The notes below the pieces were generated by a model. That model searched no databases. It was not told where the DNA came from and worked only from the letters and a program-made list of their open reading frames with translations. This document shows positions 21,062 through 33,725 of a stretch of DNA of 64,000 nucleotides, piece after piece. The DNA lies in NCBI GenBank assembly GCA_051453625.1, contig JBOZIK010000001.1, positions 19,296,501 through 19,360,500 of the forward strand, read 5' to 3'. Numbering within the stretch: the stretch's first letter is position 1; each line of letters starts with the position of its first letter. Both the position numbers and the translations under genes were made by a program. This DNA is from Welwitschia mirabilis. Taxonomy: Eukaryota > Gnetophyta > Gnetopsida > Welwitschiales.

Positions 21062-22803
21062 GAGAGAATCAGAAGTTGATAGCTTATTCACTCTACTCCC
21101 CTTGAATCTGTGCTCTCTCTCTCAAGCATAAGATGCGTTCCAAGATTGGTCAACACATCTATTGATTGATTTCACAACCCTTTTTAACATTTTACTTCCA
21201 TGGATATGCTGCAATACAGTTCAACACACAAAATTCCTATACTACAATACTATGTTAGTTTTCATTTAGATTCACCCTTCCATTAAACACTACTTTAAGC
21301 CGATGGATACGAGTCTATTAGAATTTGACAAGCAAACATTAAAATAAAATAATATACGAGACTGATCATTGCATGATACGAGACTGATATAGAATCAAGT
21401 TAAGATACATTCTCTTCCCCTTTGTCATCGTTGTAAAAAACATCAAATTGCATAGATAGATCATTGCCAAAAAAAGGGGGAAAAAAGACACATATTATAG
21501 CAATCTATTAAATTCAAAATTTGCTTGTACAAACTGATCATTGGACATCATTTTAGGTAAGTTTGATAAGCTAGGCAAAATGTCATATACAAACTTCAAG
21601 AAAACGCAGAAGAAATAAATGAAAACAAAAGGACGATGAGATGGTAAACTAGGGAGAGGAGGTAGTTGCTGTCTCTTCTTCTTCTTCCTCTTCCAAAGTG
21701 AGCGAAAGGTTCTTACAACTTTGTTCCAAAAATTAGGGCACAAAGATGAAGTTTGTCCAATGTATGCCTACATAATGTACTGCTTGGTTGCTAGAGTTCA
21801 CATTAATCTGAGTCAATACATCATGTACTACATCTGACAGTTTTTTGTGGCTTCCAATGCTAATCTCCCTTTTGGTGGATGACTCACTATAGTCTTGGAG
21901 GATAAAGGTATTCAGCTGGAATCAGATCTAGAATTTGTTAAAATTCCTAAGCCTTTGACAGTTTCATCTCTTAAAAAATGAATATCTTTTTTGAGGAGGA
22001 ACAACCTTATCCACCTTCTGCTCCAGCCAAACGCAGGCATACAGAAGAAGATTCCAGCCCCACCTCAGATACCTCAGCCTTGCTTCAAATGATTGAAGAG
22101 ACTTTGAACAAAATGAGCAAAAGATTAGATAAACTCATCTTTCGACTAGCAGCTCATGGTTTTGACATTCTGCTCACTTCAAAAGAGGAAGAAGAAGAAG
22201 AGATAGTAGCTCCCTCCTCCCCCAGTTATATCATCTTATCTTCCTTTTGTTTCCATCTGTTTCTCCTGCATTTTCTTGAAGCTTGTATATGATGTTTTGC
22301 CTAGCTTCTCAAACGTATCTAAAGTGATGTCCAATGATCAGTTTGTCCAAGCACATTTTGATTTTAATAGACTGCTATAAGAGGCTTTTTTTGTGGTGAT
22401 CTATCTATACAATTTGATATTTTTTTAAATGATGACAAAGGGAGAGAATACATATCTTAACTTGATTATATATCAGTCTCATATCATTCAATGATCAGTT
22501 TTGTATATTAGTTTAGTTTAATGTTTGCTTGTCATTTGTCAAATTCTAATACGCTTGTATTCATTGGCTTAAACTAGTGTTTAATCAAAGGGTGAATCTA
22601 AATGGACACTAACATAGTGTTGTAGTATAGGAATTTCGAGTGTTGACTTGTAGTGCAGGATATCGATGGAAGTAAAATCTCAAAAAGGGTTGTGAAATTA
22701 ATCGATGCATATGTTGACCAATCTTTGAACACATCTTACACCTGAGAGAGAGCACAAATTCATGGGGAGTAGAGTAAACAAGCCATCAACTTCTGATTCT
22801 CTT
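21062..22803. repeat. Long inverted repeat inside Copia D
   Basis: The left arm, about 21062-21712, is the diverged reverse complement of the right arm, about 22165-22803, around a loop of roughly 450 bp. Matching anchors: GAGAATCAGAAGTTGAT at 21064 against its complement near 22790; ATCATTGGACATCATTTTAGG near 21535 against 22325-22345; and a CTTCTTCTTC tract near 21675 against 22185. The arms occupy the place where RT and RNase H should be. RNA from this segment would fold into a long imperfect hairpin. Confidence 0.82.
21978..22292 (+). pseudogene. Possible C-terminal piece of ORF3 in Copia D
   Basis: An open frame with a Pro-rich start, a charged stretch (AKRRHTEEDSSPTS), a predicted amphipathic helix (LLQMIEETLNKMSKRLDKLI) and an acidic run of Glu, located just upstream of the 3' LTR inside the loop and right arm of the inverted repeat. 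Position matches ORF3 of elements E and F, but there is no overlap in sequence with the conserved part, so the assignment is only positional. Confidence 0.35.
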
Positions 22804-22832
22804 TCACACATCTTTTCAAAGGTTGTTATTAT

Positions 22833-22850
22833 TGAAAAGGGGGAGATTCT
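22833..22850 (+). promoter_or_regulatory. Polypurine tract of Copia D
   Basis: TGAAAAGGGGGAGATTC immediately before the LTR start TGGAGGACATC. It is nearly identical to the tracts of E and F. Confidence 0.8.
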
Positions 22851-24948
22851 TGGAGGACATCAAGAAGTGTTTCAATGATGAAGAAGAAAAGTCCACACTT
22901 GCTCAAGTACTTAGAAGACAAAGCAAAATCCTGTGCTAACTCTCTAAATCTAGCCAATTCAAAAGATTTCAGCAAGAGAACACATCCAGGTTGGGGGATG
23001 TCCTAGTTTTTTCGTGAGACGTCCAACAATCTTCATCCCCTTATGAAGGGCTGATTATGGCTTGGGACATCCCGAGATTTCTATGGGACGACCGAGGTAT
23101 ACATGTTTGAGATCTGAGATAAGGCCAGGACATCCCAGCTTCTCTATGGGACGTCTGGGATGCACAGGATGGAAATCTGTGATGGGGCTAGGACGTTTGG
23201 GATATCTAGTGGGATGTCTGGGAAGCGGAGCAAGGTGAACATTNNNNNNNNNNNNNNNNNNNNNNNNNNNNNNNNNNNNNNNNNNNNNNNNNNNNNNNNN
23301 NNNNNNNNNNNNNNNNNNNNNNNNNNNNNNNNNNNNNNNNNNNNNNNNNNNNNNNNNNNNNNNNNNNNNNNNNNNNNNNNNNNNNNNNNNNNNNNNNNNN
23401 NNNNNNNNNNNNNNNNNNNNNNNNNNNNNNNNNNNNNNNNNNNNNNNNNNNNNNNNNNNNNNNNNNNNNNNNNNNNNNNNNNNNNNNNNNNNNNNNNNNN
23501 NNNNNNNNNNNNNNNNNNNNNNNNNNNNNNNNNNNNNNNNNNNNNNNNNNNNNNNNNNNNNNNNNNNNNNNNNNNNNNNNNNNNNNNNNNNNNNNNNNNN
23601 NNNNNNNNNNNNNNNNNNNNNNNNNNNNNNNNNNNNNNNNNNNNNNNNNNNNNNNNNNNNNNNNNNNNNNNNNNNNNNNNNNNNNNNNNNNNNNNNNNNN
23701 NNNNNNNNNNNNNNNNNNNNNNNNNNNNNNNNNNNNNNNNNNNNNNNNNNNNNNNNNNNNNNNNNNNNNNNNNNNNNNNNNNNNNNNNNNNNNNNNNNNN
23801 NNNNNNNNNNNNNNNNNNNNNNNNNNNNNNNNNNNNNNNNNNNNNNNNNNNNNNNNNNNNNNNNNNNNNNNNNNNNNNNNNNNNNNNNNNNNNNNNNNNN
23901 NNNNNNNNNNNNNNNNNNNNNNNNNNNNNNNNNNNNNNNNNNNNNNNNNNNNNNNNNNNNNNNNNNNNNNNNNNNNNNNNNNNNNNNNNNNNNNNNNNNN
24001 NNNNNNNNNNNNNNNNNNNNNNNNNNNNNNNNNNNNNNNNNNNNNNNNNNNNNNNNNNNNNNNNNNNNNNNNNNNNNNNNNNNNNNNNNNNNNNNNNNNN
24101 NNNNNNNNNNNNNNNNNNNNNNNNNNNNNNNNNNNNNNNNNNNNNNNNNNNNNNNNNNNNNNNNNNNNNNNNNNNNNNNNNNNNNNNNNNNNNNNNNNNN
24201 AATCTGTGATGGGGCGAGGACGTTTGGGATATCTAGTGGGATGTCTGGGAAGCGGAGCAAGGTGAACATTGGAGCAGAAATGCGTTGCAAAAAGGGACAA
24301 AGTTATTTTGTTTAAAGTTCGTCTATGTCCAATGGCTAAAGTATTTTATCTGAAGGCATATAGTTCAAGGCTACTTATTTTTTCTTCCATGATTTCTGTC
24401 TATTATTTCATGTCCTGTTATAAATAGTCTGTAATCTTGTTGTAAAATGGGTTAGTGTAAAAGAAATTCTTAAGCCCCAATATTGGGATTCAGTCTTGTC
24501 TATCCTATATTCTGATTTAAAATGAGCATACTCTTGCCCATTCATCATACCTCAAGTTGATGTCAAGTGCAAGGAAGGGATACCCTCATCAGAACCTATA
24601 AAGTCTTTTCTTTGGGCTCTGGGATAGAGCATTGGTTGTATGTTGTACTGAATGAACCCTTGGGTGAAGTGTTAGGTTGCTTTGTAAAGTTGTGTGAAGC
24701 TAAAGGAACCAAAAGGCTGAAGGCTTTCTTCTGCCTCCTGAGAGTGGAGTAGGCTGGACAGTCGAACCACTATAAAAATCATTGCTGCACTCTTTATTAT
24801 CTTGTGCTTCTATTTTACTTATTATATTTTAATGTGATTCTCTTGTTAAATATAGATTCAAATAGTTGTACGCCTGGTTTAAGTTAAAAGTTTGTTTTTT
24901 AAAAGAGACCCTATGCACCCCTCTCTAGGGTGATGTGCGATCCTAAGA
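22851..24948 (+). repeat. 3' LTR of Copia D (with false gap)
   Basis: Aligns with the 5' LTR through the ACATC.AGAAGTGTTTCAATGATG start, the GGGATGTCC-type array, a TATAAATAG box near 24420, and the CTCTAGGG and ATCCTAA end. A run of 957 N (23244-24200) lies within it. The 70 bp before and after the gap are the same with one mismatch. Removing the gap and one copy gives about 1071 bp, matching the 1058-bp 5' LTR, so nothing substantial is missing. Confidence 0.85.
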
Positions 24949-24953
24949 TTAAA

Positions 24954-25680
24954 TACGCTCAGCAAGGTGGAAGTTTGAACAAGAATAGTGCACTTCCTAG
25001 CCTCCAGATCTCGTGGGCACTTAGGATCAAGGTCTTGTTCTAGGCCCATCAGGTATCTGGTTTTGTTAACATTTTCTCACTTTGTATTTGGCAAAGAACT
25101 TCAAAAACCAACTGGTCCAATGACTTTTCTTTGTTGTGTGGGATACACTTGAAGGAATACAGACCCTGTTTCAGTTACATTTTGATTAACAAGAATGCAC
25201 GTGTTTCTTATAAAACAATTTTATCTTTTGGAGATGTACCCTTGTCACCATTTCTTCTATCCGTCCTACTGTAAATACTTGATATAGAATTTTTTTTTTT
25301 TGGTTTTTTTTGGGGCAGCGGCCTATCCTCCTCTGCCCAATTTCTAGTTGTATGCCTTCATCTCTTCTACTATAATTCCCACTGAATCTAATAATGATCT
25401 CAATTTGAGCAATGCCACTAATACAGAACTTGGATGGCCCCTTGCCCTTCAAAATAGTCTTTCATGTTGTGTTAAGCCATTGTTTCAGCTAAGCTAGGGC
25501 TTGAAGACAATGCTGGCTATCACTGAGGGCCACTTATTAAACTATCTAGATGTCCAACTAGGGATCTTTTTTATTTTCTCCTGTCTTCCTAATACATATT
25601 CTTCCAGCTTCTTGAGACCAGGCTATCTAATCTATACTTGAAAGGTGGATTTTCTGTTTATGCTTGTTGCATGACTAGAT
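24954..25680. other. No gene recognised
   Basis: Flank between Copia D and the next Copia remnant. It contains a T-rich run near 25288-25310. No coding motif or RNA gene was recognised. Confidence 0.5.
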
Positions 25681-26557
25681 TAAAAATTTTAGTACCCAAC
25701 ATATTGTTCTACTTTTGTAGCCACTTTGGTTTATGAAACTAGCAAAGAATGCAAAAAATAGAACAAACAAGCAAACAAACAATTTAACGAGGTTTGGACC
25801 CCTTTTTTTGAACTTCCTCAAATGAGCACAGAGCTCTGTTAGATCCACTACAAAACCAATGGTCACAGTGAAGACAAGCTGTTCCTCTAGCTCAAGCTAC
25901 AATGCACAACTGAGAATGCAAATGGGTCCAATCACAACCACATCCCCACAAGGAATCCCTGACCCTCCTTTTATAACATTAAGGGTTGATACAAAACCCT
26001 AAATAACATTCATCCCCCCCNNNNNNNNNNNNNNNNNNNNNNNNNNNNNNNNNNNNNNNNNNNNNNNNNNNNNNNNNNNNNNNNNNNNNNNNNNNNNNNN
26101 NNNNNNNNNNNNNCCTCCTTTCAAGCAACATAAAATAGAAAACAATCTGAAGGGTTATGTTATTTATAAACAAGCTTCATGTCATGAAGCTACAAGTCCA
26201 ACCAAGGAAGTGCAAAGCTGGTGATTCCCTCTAGGTACAGCCTTCGTCAAAGTGTCAGCAACATCGTCTTTTGTAGGAATCTTCTGGATTTGCACGTAGC
26301 CATTCTCAGTAACTTCATAAACATAGGGGAACCTTTAGGTCAATATGCTGAGCCCTTCTNNNNNNNNNNNNNNNNNNNNNNNNNNNNNNNNNNNNNNNNN
26401 NNNNNNNNNNNNNNNNNNNNNNNNNNNNNNNNNNNNNNNNNNNNNNNNNNNNNNNNNNNNNNNNNNNNNNNNNNNNNNNNNNNNNNNNCTCCATCAAAGC
26501 AATGTATTTAGATTCTATTATGGACAAAGTTACATGGATTGAAGGTATTATAACCAA
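25681..26557 (-). mobile_element. Copia remnant H: RNase H end and 3' LTR
   Basis: On the minus strand, LSIIESKYIALME (about 26557-26490) is the RNase H TEAEYIAL block. After a gap comes RRAQHIDLKV (26359), and then, in a shifted frame, VQIQKIPTKDDVADTLTKAV (about 26300-26240), with a stop after LVGLVAS near 26190. A G-rich tract at about 26020 and a TATAAAAGGAGGG box at 25980-25965 indicate an LTR reading leftwards. Its far end is not defined. It differs from the D/E/F family in sequence. Gaps at 26021-26113 and 26360-26488 hide part of it. Confidence 0.78.
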
Positions 26558-29500
26558 CTCATGGCACCTCCACGAAGAATGGAAACATACCCTATAATCA
26601 AATGCCTAGTTTCCCCATTAGTAACAAAATCTGTATCAACATATCTTGTCACTATAGGTGTCTCGTATATATTTTAGCTGTGGAATCTGTACCTGATTTG
26701 GGCCCCACTCCCAAACAACCTGATTTTATGACAGCACTCCGCATTGTGACAAGTTCCAGGTTTTATGGGGGTCTCACCCGCCACGGCATCCTGTTCAAAC
26801 TTCAAAGGGACTATGGTCCGGTCCATTATTGAGGAAGCTTCTACATACTCAGCTTCAAGCAACATAAAGAAAGGTTGATTCTCATGCTTGCATTTTCCTC
26901 TTTTGCTTGCTGTTACTAGGGTAATCCTCACAAGTCTCTGCTTTTCTGCTAGTTTCATGACATTTGGGAGGGCATAAACCATGGCAGATGAGTCCAGATT
27001 GGACTGAACCACTGAGTCAACATCTTACTAAGACAACTTTTCCCATGCTGAAAAGAGACATGCTGCTAGGGACCTATCTTATATCTAATAATTTGAGGTA
27101 ATAATGAACCTGTGTTTTGATTATGTCTTAACATAGAAAGGTAGCTCTAACTAGGTACCCTTATCCTTACCATTCTGACAGTTGAGGATTTGTCAAACCC
27201 TATTTGCAACAATTCTTTTCTTCTAAAAGAAGTAGTCTTGGATTTCTTGTAGTTGATCGTAAGACATCATTTCCACAAAGCTGTGAGGAACACTTTTAAT
27301 TTTATGTGTCTGAATGAAGCTGAGGCACTGATGGGAGTATTGTTTGAGAATTAGTGAAGTATGTATTTTTGTTCCTTCACTTTTATGCAGTTGAGCTGGC
27401 TGTTGACAATGGCAATGAAGATCTCTGCAAAAAGTTGCAATAAGGGGAGAGAAAATTATCAAGACCAGTTTGCTAATATTTCAGCTGTGGTTCGTAGTGG
27501 ATTGTAAGAAAGTAATGAACTAATCGAATAGCATGCCTGTCCACAGAAACCTGAACTTATAGAATTTTTCATAAGATCATGCGAGCAAATAGCATTGCAG
27601 GCTTTTGAATTATCCAACAGAAGAGACATCACAAAAAATTTCTTTTGATGACAAGAATGAATTACTTAAGAAATATTGTGTCTGGGGTTTATTAAGAATT
27701 TATAGTATCCTGTTTGTCTTCTAAAAGCATCATTTCAATTTACTACCTATATCTAACAAGGATGATCATTTCTAAAGTTTGCTGAAATTGATAAGAATCA
27801 TTTGCTATAGGGAGGAACCCCCTTTTTACACCTTATCTTTTAGGCTTGTGACATGATGCATCTCATATGGCTGTATGGCATTGTGAAATCATAGATGAAG
27901 TATATGTTGCCTTAACAGAGCCACTCAGCTCTAAACCTATGCCAGCAGTAGTTTTCCTTCAATCTTGAGAGCTCCTACTGTGACTCAAGAAGAAACATCT
28001 CATCTTTAATGCTTTAGCATCTAGGCAATCTTACCCCTTCCCTCCCTTCAATTTTTAAGATGTTTGGCGATTGTTAGGTTGGTAAGTAGTTGTTGGCTAC
28101 AAATCATAGTTCAAACTCTCCTCCCTCTTACTGGTGCATGTCTGGGTGCGAGGAAGACGATGAATTACAAGGTTGAGCTGTGAGGAGCAAACTGCATTGG
28201 TGAATGAGGGCTGACACAGAGAGCTTGGCAGTTGAAAGACAACGGAGATTGACGAAGTTGTCTCTGTTGATGGCTTAGGGTAAACATCAGTAATTTTACT
28301 GTTGACTTGTTTCATCTCCTTTTGCTTGCCTTTGTGTTTAGGAGGACCCTTGAGTCTGTCCTTGCAAAACATAGAGAGTTGTCTTTCCTTGCCACAAAAT
28401 GACATGGGTTTTTGGACTACTCTTGTGATTATTCGAGACCTCAACTATTCTTCATTTTGAGTTCTGCAAAATCTTTCTGATATTGACGAGTATTTATAAT
28501 TTTTTAAGCACAGGATCTTTTTGAAATCAGATGAATTTGCCTATGTGAAACTGGGTCAAGGCGAATAAGCTTCCTTCAATGAGTGATACTGACATCTGAG
28601 ATTTTATCCAAGAACACAAGGGGCTGGCTGCACAAATGAATGCAGATTGAAATCCTTACAAATATGACCAAGGTCTCCTATCCAATAACACTTCCTTTCT
28701 CTTTACCTGAGTTGAAAACAAACAGAAACATAAGATCTTTCACAGCTTGAAATTCAAACTGCACACTGCAAATCCACCTTGTAGCAACATGCTCAAAAAT
28801 GTGGTGCATTTTGGTTCTGCCTCCTACTTGGACAAACCTTCGTACAAAAGCAAATCAATATAGATCCTAAATAGCAGAGTTTGTCTCTGACAGTACTATT
28901 ACCTGGAGGGCCTGGCTTTCTCCAGTTCATACACAGTTTTCAAACCTAACAAATACCTGGAGAATAATTTTCCTGCAGAGGAACCTTGTCCACCTGAATG
29001 TCTGTGACTTTACCCTTCCTGGGGATGGGGGACTAATGTGAGCTCACCTTCCTTTAAAATTGAAGATCCTGCTGGGTGTGCATGCCTTTCTTATCACTGT
29101 TCTGTCCTCCCTCTAGAATTGGTCATCAGCTTTTAAAAAACTAACAGCAAAAATTGACCATACATTAGTTGTTTCAGGTAGCCTTCAAATGCAGTATGTT
29201 TCCTATATAGAATCAGACTGGACTGCCTTTTTGTTTATACCCACTCTCTCTTGGTAGCAAACAATGTATTTGTCCTCTAGCTTTCTTTCGCAGTTTGCAA
29301 AACTACTTGGCATAAGTACATTATGTTTTGGTCTTTTTATAATTACATGTCTGGGGTTTCTTGTTTCACATTGCAATTATTTGTGTTGCTAACTTGGCAT
29401 TCTCATGATAATTTTCTCAAAGTTATCAAAAGGAGTTAATGACACAAGAAGTATTCAATTCACTGATCTCCGATTCCTTTTTTCTCCCCTTGTAAATGTT

Positions 29501-29694
29501 TGTCAGGATGTTATAATGCGTAGACTTGAATTGTCCTTTTACAAAATTGTCGCAGAAAGATATTGGGATCTTTTCCTTTATGTTATTTGTTCTTTATGAT
29601 GATGCTTGACAGTGTAATTGATTATGCGCCATTAGCAAGCCTGATGCAGGCAATTTCAATAACATTGTGGTTATTGTTACTGATCTGATTGCAG
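26558..29694. other. Probable intron or upstream flank of the host gene
   Basis: Lies directly 5' of the first readable exon of the coiled-coil gene. Less repetitive than the surrounding DNA. No exon could be called with both splice sites and phase, and no retroelement motif was seen. Confidence 0.4.
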
Positions 29695-30263
29695 AATGAG
29701 GCTACTCAGAATGCTGTTGCGCTCAAGAGAAACATAGCATTATGTGAAGAGCTTAGGCATGAGCTTGGAAAGATTCAGCATGAGAGAAATGCACTTGAAA
29801 GACATGTGCTTGAAGCAGAGGAATTAAGAGAGTTGGCTGAATTAAGAGCAACAGAAGCAGACTTAAGGGCATCAGAATCTGCAACTCGTATGGCAGAGGC
29901 TGAGGAGCGCAGGGCTTTGGCAATGACAAGAGCAGTAAGAGCTGAAAAGCGGGTGGCAGAACTTGAGAACCAAATGAAGGCTGTAGAGAGACAAGCTAAA
30001 AAGGCAGAAACTAATGAAAAAACAACCCTGCATAACATTGGAAAGAAGATCCTTGCTTCTTCAACCAAAGATACTGAAGTACATTGCTTTCTTTTTTCTA
30101 ACACTCTACAATAGCTGAAGTTTTCCCCTTTTATATGACGTTTCCATTTGTTGTGTTTTCTTTTTCAGTCCCAAAAGCAAACCAGTCATACAGAGGCAGG
30201 ACATCTCAATGAGACCAGTAATGAAGCTGCAAGAACTCATGAAAAAACATCTGTTTCTCAAAG
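29695..30263 (+). CDS. Coiled-coil protein gene, two internal exons (5' part of visible gene)
   Basis: Exon a is 29695-30078 (128 codons, acceptor TGATTGCAG, donor GTACAT). Exon b is 30169-30263 (31 codons plus 2 bases, acceptor CTTTTTCAG, donor GTTCGA). Exon a is open throughout and encodes a long, Ala/Glu/Arg-rich helix (ELRHELGKIQHERNALERHV, then RAVRAEKRVAELENQMKAVE) with a coiled-coil look. Exon b is polar, rich in Thr, Ser, His and Glu. Unlike everything around it, it has no stop or frameshift, and its introns obey GT-AG, so it looks like a living gene. Phase and direction fit exons c and d at 54.8-55.05 kb, giving 222 visible C-terminal residues. The N-terminus and start codon are not found in this window. 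I do not recognise the family; a structural or scaffold role is only a guess from composition. Confidence 0.75.
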
Positions 30264-33200
30264 GTTCGAATTTTATTTTTCAACGTGTGAACATTTTTAA
30301 AAGTTCATTTAATTTTTTGTGTTAAGCATGTGTGGCATGAGTTGTCTTGTGAGGAGAGTGGTATAATTTTTTTTTAGCTGAATTTGTTAATCTTCAGCCA
30401 TTTTACTCCAACACGTCTTATATGTGTGTTTCCTTCAAGTGCTCCCTCGCCCCCGAAAATGGGATAAATTTCTCAAACCTTATTGGCAGAAAATATGGTG
30501 GGCTTACTTATCATGCATTGAGTAATGTGGAAAGGAAGAGACCTCAGGTATATTATTAGGATAACTGATGGTTCATGTTTAGAGAGAACCTGTTGTGTTA
30601 TGTGCTAATTTGTTATGTTAGCACTAAAGACTTTTGTAATGTTCCCATTACAAGTTAGTTCACTATGAATTAATTAATCTGATGTTACAATCCGTTGGTT
30701 AGACTTTTACATGAGAGACATGTAGGAAGGAATCCTGTTCTTACCATGAGTCGCATTTCTCGATGGGTTGAAAGAAGTAGTTTTTCAATAACCAATAAGC
30801 CAGAAGACAACATCATTACTTGTCAGTCTACCATAGGCTACCGTACCAACTTATAAGTCATCTATCGATCCTCATCTTTGACTTTGTTGGATCGTATCTC
30901 AAAACCTGCTAGCCCTCATACCTTGTGTCATCATTCCACCCAAAAGTGATATGGGTTTCCAACCGCTCACCACATTTGCATGTGGCTTACTACTTAGACT
31001 ACTATTTCTTGTTGGAGTTGAAGTCAGATCTTCTTTTGTATCTTCTATTTTTCCGTTGTTTTAGCACTTTGTTTGTAAAGTGTATTTCTCTTTTTATATT
31101 ATAAAGTGAGAGGGCTGTTTATAAAGTCAGTGTAAAAGTAGGTTTTTTTAACCTAAAGTGAGCCTATTTAAAGGGAAGGGTTTTGAGGAAGGAGAATCAT
31201 ATTTTGAACACTCTGGTTATTGAGGACGGCTTGTGTCCTTGGACTATTTCTCGAAATCTTAAGAGAGCTCTGCATTGCTTCCGTGGTTTTTCCCCACATT
31301 GGGGTTTCCGCATAAATTTCTGTGTGCTGTTTTGCTTTCCGGTTTTGCTATTTTTCGCTGCTATTCTTACATTTCTGTAGGCTTGAAGTAGAGTTTGGGA
31401 TGGTACCTAAGTGGATTGTTGTCTGGTTTAGGATCTGGAAATACCATAAGGCCTTAAAGCATGTGACCCCTCCTCTTCTGAAGTCGACTCTTCCAACCCT
31501 GTTAGGAGGGTGTCTTCTACCCAAGAATGTTACATCACAACTACAATGAGCAGTGGCTAACATCATGTTCATTATTTCAGTTTGCATCTATATCAGGGAT
31601 GATATTCTTTGAGTTTTCCCATTTCTATAAGATAATATTTTAAATCATATTTTCTGTGTTTTAGATTTATACCATTTTAATGTATCATACACCTTAGCAA
31701 ATGTTTTGTGCAAGAACCATGTTTAACTGAAAGAACGAATAAGCAAAAGCAACTGTGCTATATTGGATGATTGTAGCTAAGGAAGTCATGTAGGGGGCAT
31801 CAAAACTGGAGGTATGGCTTGTGTGAGGATACCAAGTAGAATGGTGAGAAGCTTGTGAGACACTAAATAAATAGAAGTTTTAATACACAAGCAGCAGTAA
31901 TAATAAAAATAGAAATTATTAATTGCTCAAGGCATGAAAGAAAATATTATAGAGAAGAATCAAATGAGTGATACATTAATGGTAGTTAAAGTTGTGTTGG
32001 AAAAGGAAATAATTAATGTCACATGAGCTTATGTGCATCAAGTAGGACAGGATACAAGAAATGAAAGATTTGTTAGGCCTTGACTTATGATTGTTGTTTT
32101 TCTCAAGGCGTATGGGATGAATAAGGCATGTTCATTACTGGAATTTTGGATGAGTATGTAGAGGAGAGAGGGACCCCTTGTGATGTTTAAGAGAGTGCCT
32201 GAGGTAGATTGCAAAGGGACTATATCATTTACCTTTTGCATTCTACCATTTTGATACACATTCTCATGATCTTTTAAACATATCACATTTTTATCTTATT
32301 TATTTATAACACTTACTGTTTTATTACAAGTTACTGTTTACTATTCTTTTTTGTTTTTGGTTTAAACATCTAAAGTAAATTTATTTACATATCCCAACCT
32401 GTAAAACTCACACTTATACAACACTAAATTTTCCAAGTATGTCCTACAAGGACCCTCATGTTTTATTCCCTTCTACATGCATATTGAAGTACCCTCAAGG
32501 ATTGTGTTATATTACAACCGCCTTTTAAATGGGTTAGTGTTAAACCTTAACATTATGACATTAATTAGTATGGAAATTATACCTACTCATATGCTTTAAA
32601 TGAGAATCAAACTCACAACCTCTTGCTTACTAAATCGGTGCTCTAAGCAATTAAACTATAAAGCTTCTTAAAAAGTAACTAACCAATTAACATTGGATGT
32701 GTTTATGAGGAGTGAAAGGACCCAAAGAAATACTAAAGGTCTGCCCAAGATTAAGATGCAAGAACCTAAGAGAGAAGAAAATGGCATCATTTAAAAAGAA
32801 ATGGTTGACTAAGAGTGGAATCCAGAATTGGGTATAAATGATAAATTGACTTTTATCATTGCTTTTGAAAATGAGTGGTCAAGGGAGTGGTCAAGGAAGT
32901 GTTCAAAGAAATCTAAGGGGAGAATTGTTATAAAGAATGTAGCCAAAGGAAACAATGACATAGAACAACAGCAAACAAAAGTCACACAAAGTAAGATGGT
33001 TTGGGCCTTTCTTACCCTATTTTTATGAAACAATGCAGAGCTCTTAATTTAAGTAGAGAAAACAATGAAATAAGCCATCCCTAATGGCATTAGCGAGACA
33101 AACACTCACTCGAGTGAAGAGATCAAATTACATTTTCATTCACACATGCTACTTCCCTTTTTGTGTTTGAACGCTACTATGTGTGGTTTGGCTTTGCTTA

Positions 33201-33445
33201 AGGCACACTTGAGTGCACACTTTGTTGTCTTGGATATGAATCATGGCCATAGACATTTAATGGCTAGCTCTTAGTCTAGTAGGAGCTACCTTTGGGTTTT
33301 CATCCAACAAAGCAAATCTGTGAGCTTCGTGAGTGCAGTATAGTTTCTTATCAATTAATGTATTCAAGAAAGAAAAAAGCATTAGGGTTAGAAATCCTAC
33401 CATTAGGGATAAAATCCTAAAAGTACATAGGTCCCTTTTTAATCG
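30264..33445. other. Intronic, no element recognised
   Basis: AT-rich intron sequence. Small open frames here have no recognisable motif. No RNA gene seen. Confidence 0.5.
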
Positions 33446-33725
33446 AATAACCACCATATGCATGTGACTTGACAGCATACGAGGAAATTTTAACACCCTG
33501 CAATAATTTAATATTGACAAATTGACAACGAATTGGCATGGGTTTGGAATTGGAAATTGACAAGTTGACAGGGTTTTGTAATTCAATAACCACTATGCGC
33601 AAGTGACTTAACAACATACGAAGAAACTTTATAGCCCTGTAATGATTTACTATTGATAAATTGACAACAAATTGGCATGGAGTTGGATTTGGAAATTGAC
33701 AACGAGTCGACATGGGTTTGAAATT
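33446..33725. repeat. 139-bp tandem duplication
   Basis: Units start at 33446 and 33585. Both run AATAACCAC...GTGACTT.ACA.CATACGA and end AAATTGACAA. A third partial copy of the last 40 bp (ATTGACAACGAGTCGACATGGG) follows at about 33695. The repeated words TTGACAA and AATTGGCATGG dominate the segment. Confidence 0.78.

Larger units (their letters stand above)
17031..24948 (+). mobile_element. Copia element D (SIRE-like), RT deleted
   Basis: A structurally bounded element: 5' LTR, primer-binding site, gag, protease, integrase, a large inverted repeat, polypurine tract and 3' LTR. The flanking 5-mers TTAAA at 17026-17030 and 24949-24953 are identical and are the likely target-site duplication. 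The RT and RNase H are entirely absent between the integrase C-terminus (about 20870) and the polypurine tract (22833). Many stops in gag and pol show the insertion is old. Without RT it could only have moved with help. Confidence 0.82.

Noticed and set aside
27395-27445. Possible exon starting GAGCTGGCTGTTGAC
   Set aside because: It is short and runs into TAA without a credible donor.
28097-28444. 115-codon minus-strand open frame near the host gene
   Set aside because: No family motif, and no splice or start context. It may be chance in a less AT-rich stretch.
29504-29599. Possible exon after a TTTGTCAG acceptor, upstream of exon a
   Set aside because: No donor with matching phase, and the frame ends in a stop within 32 codons.
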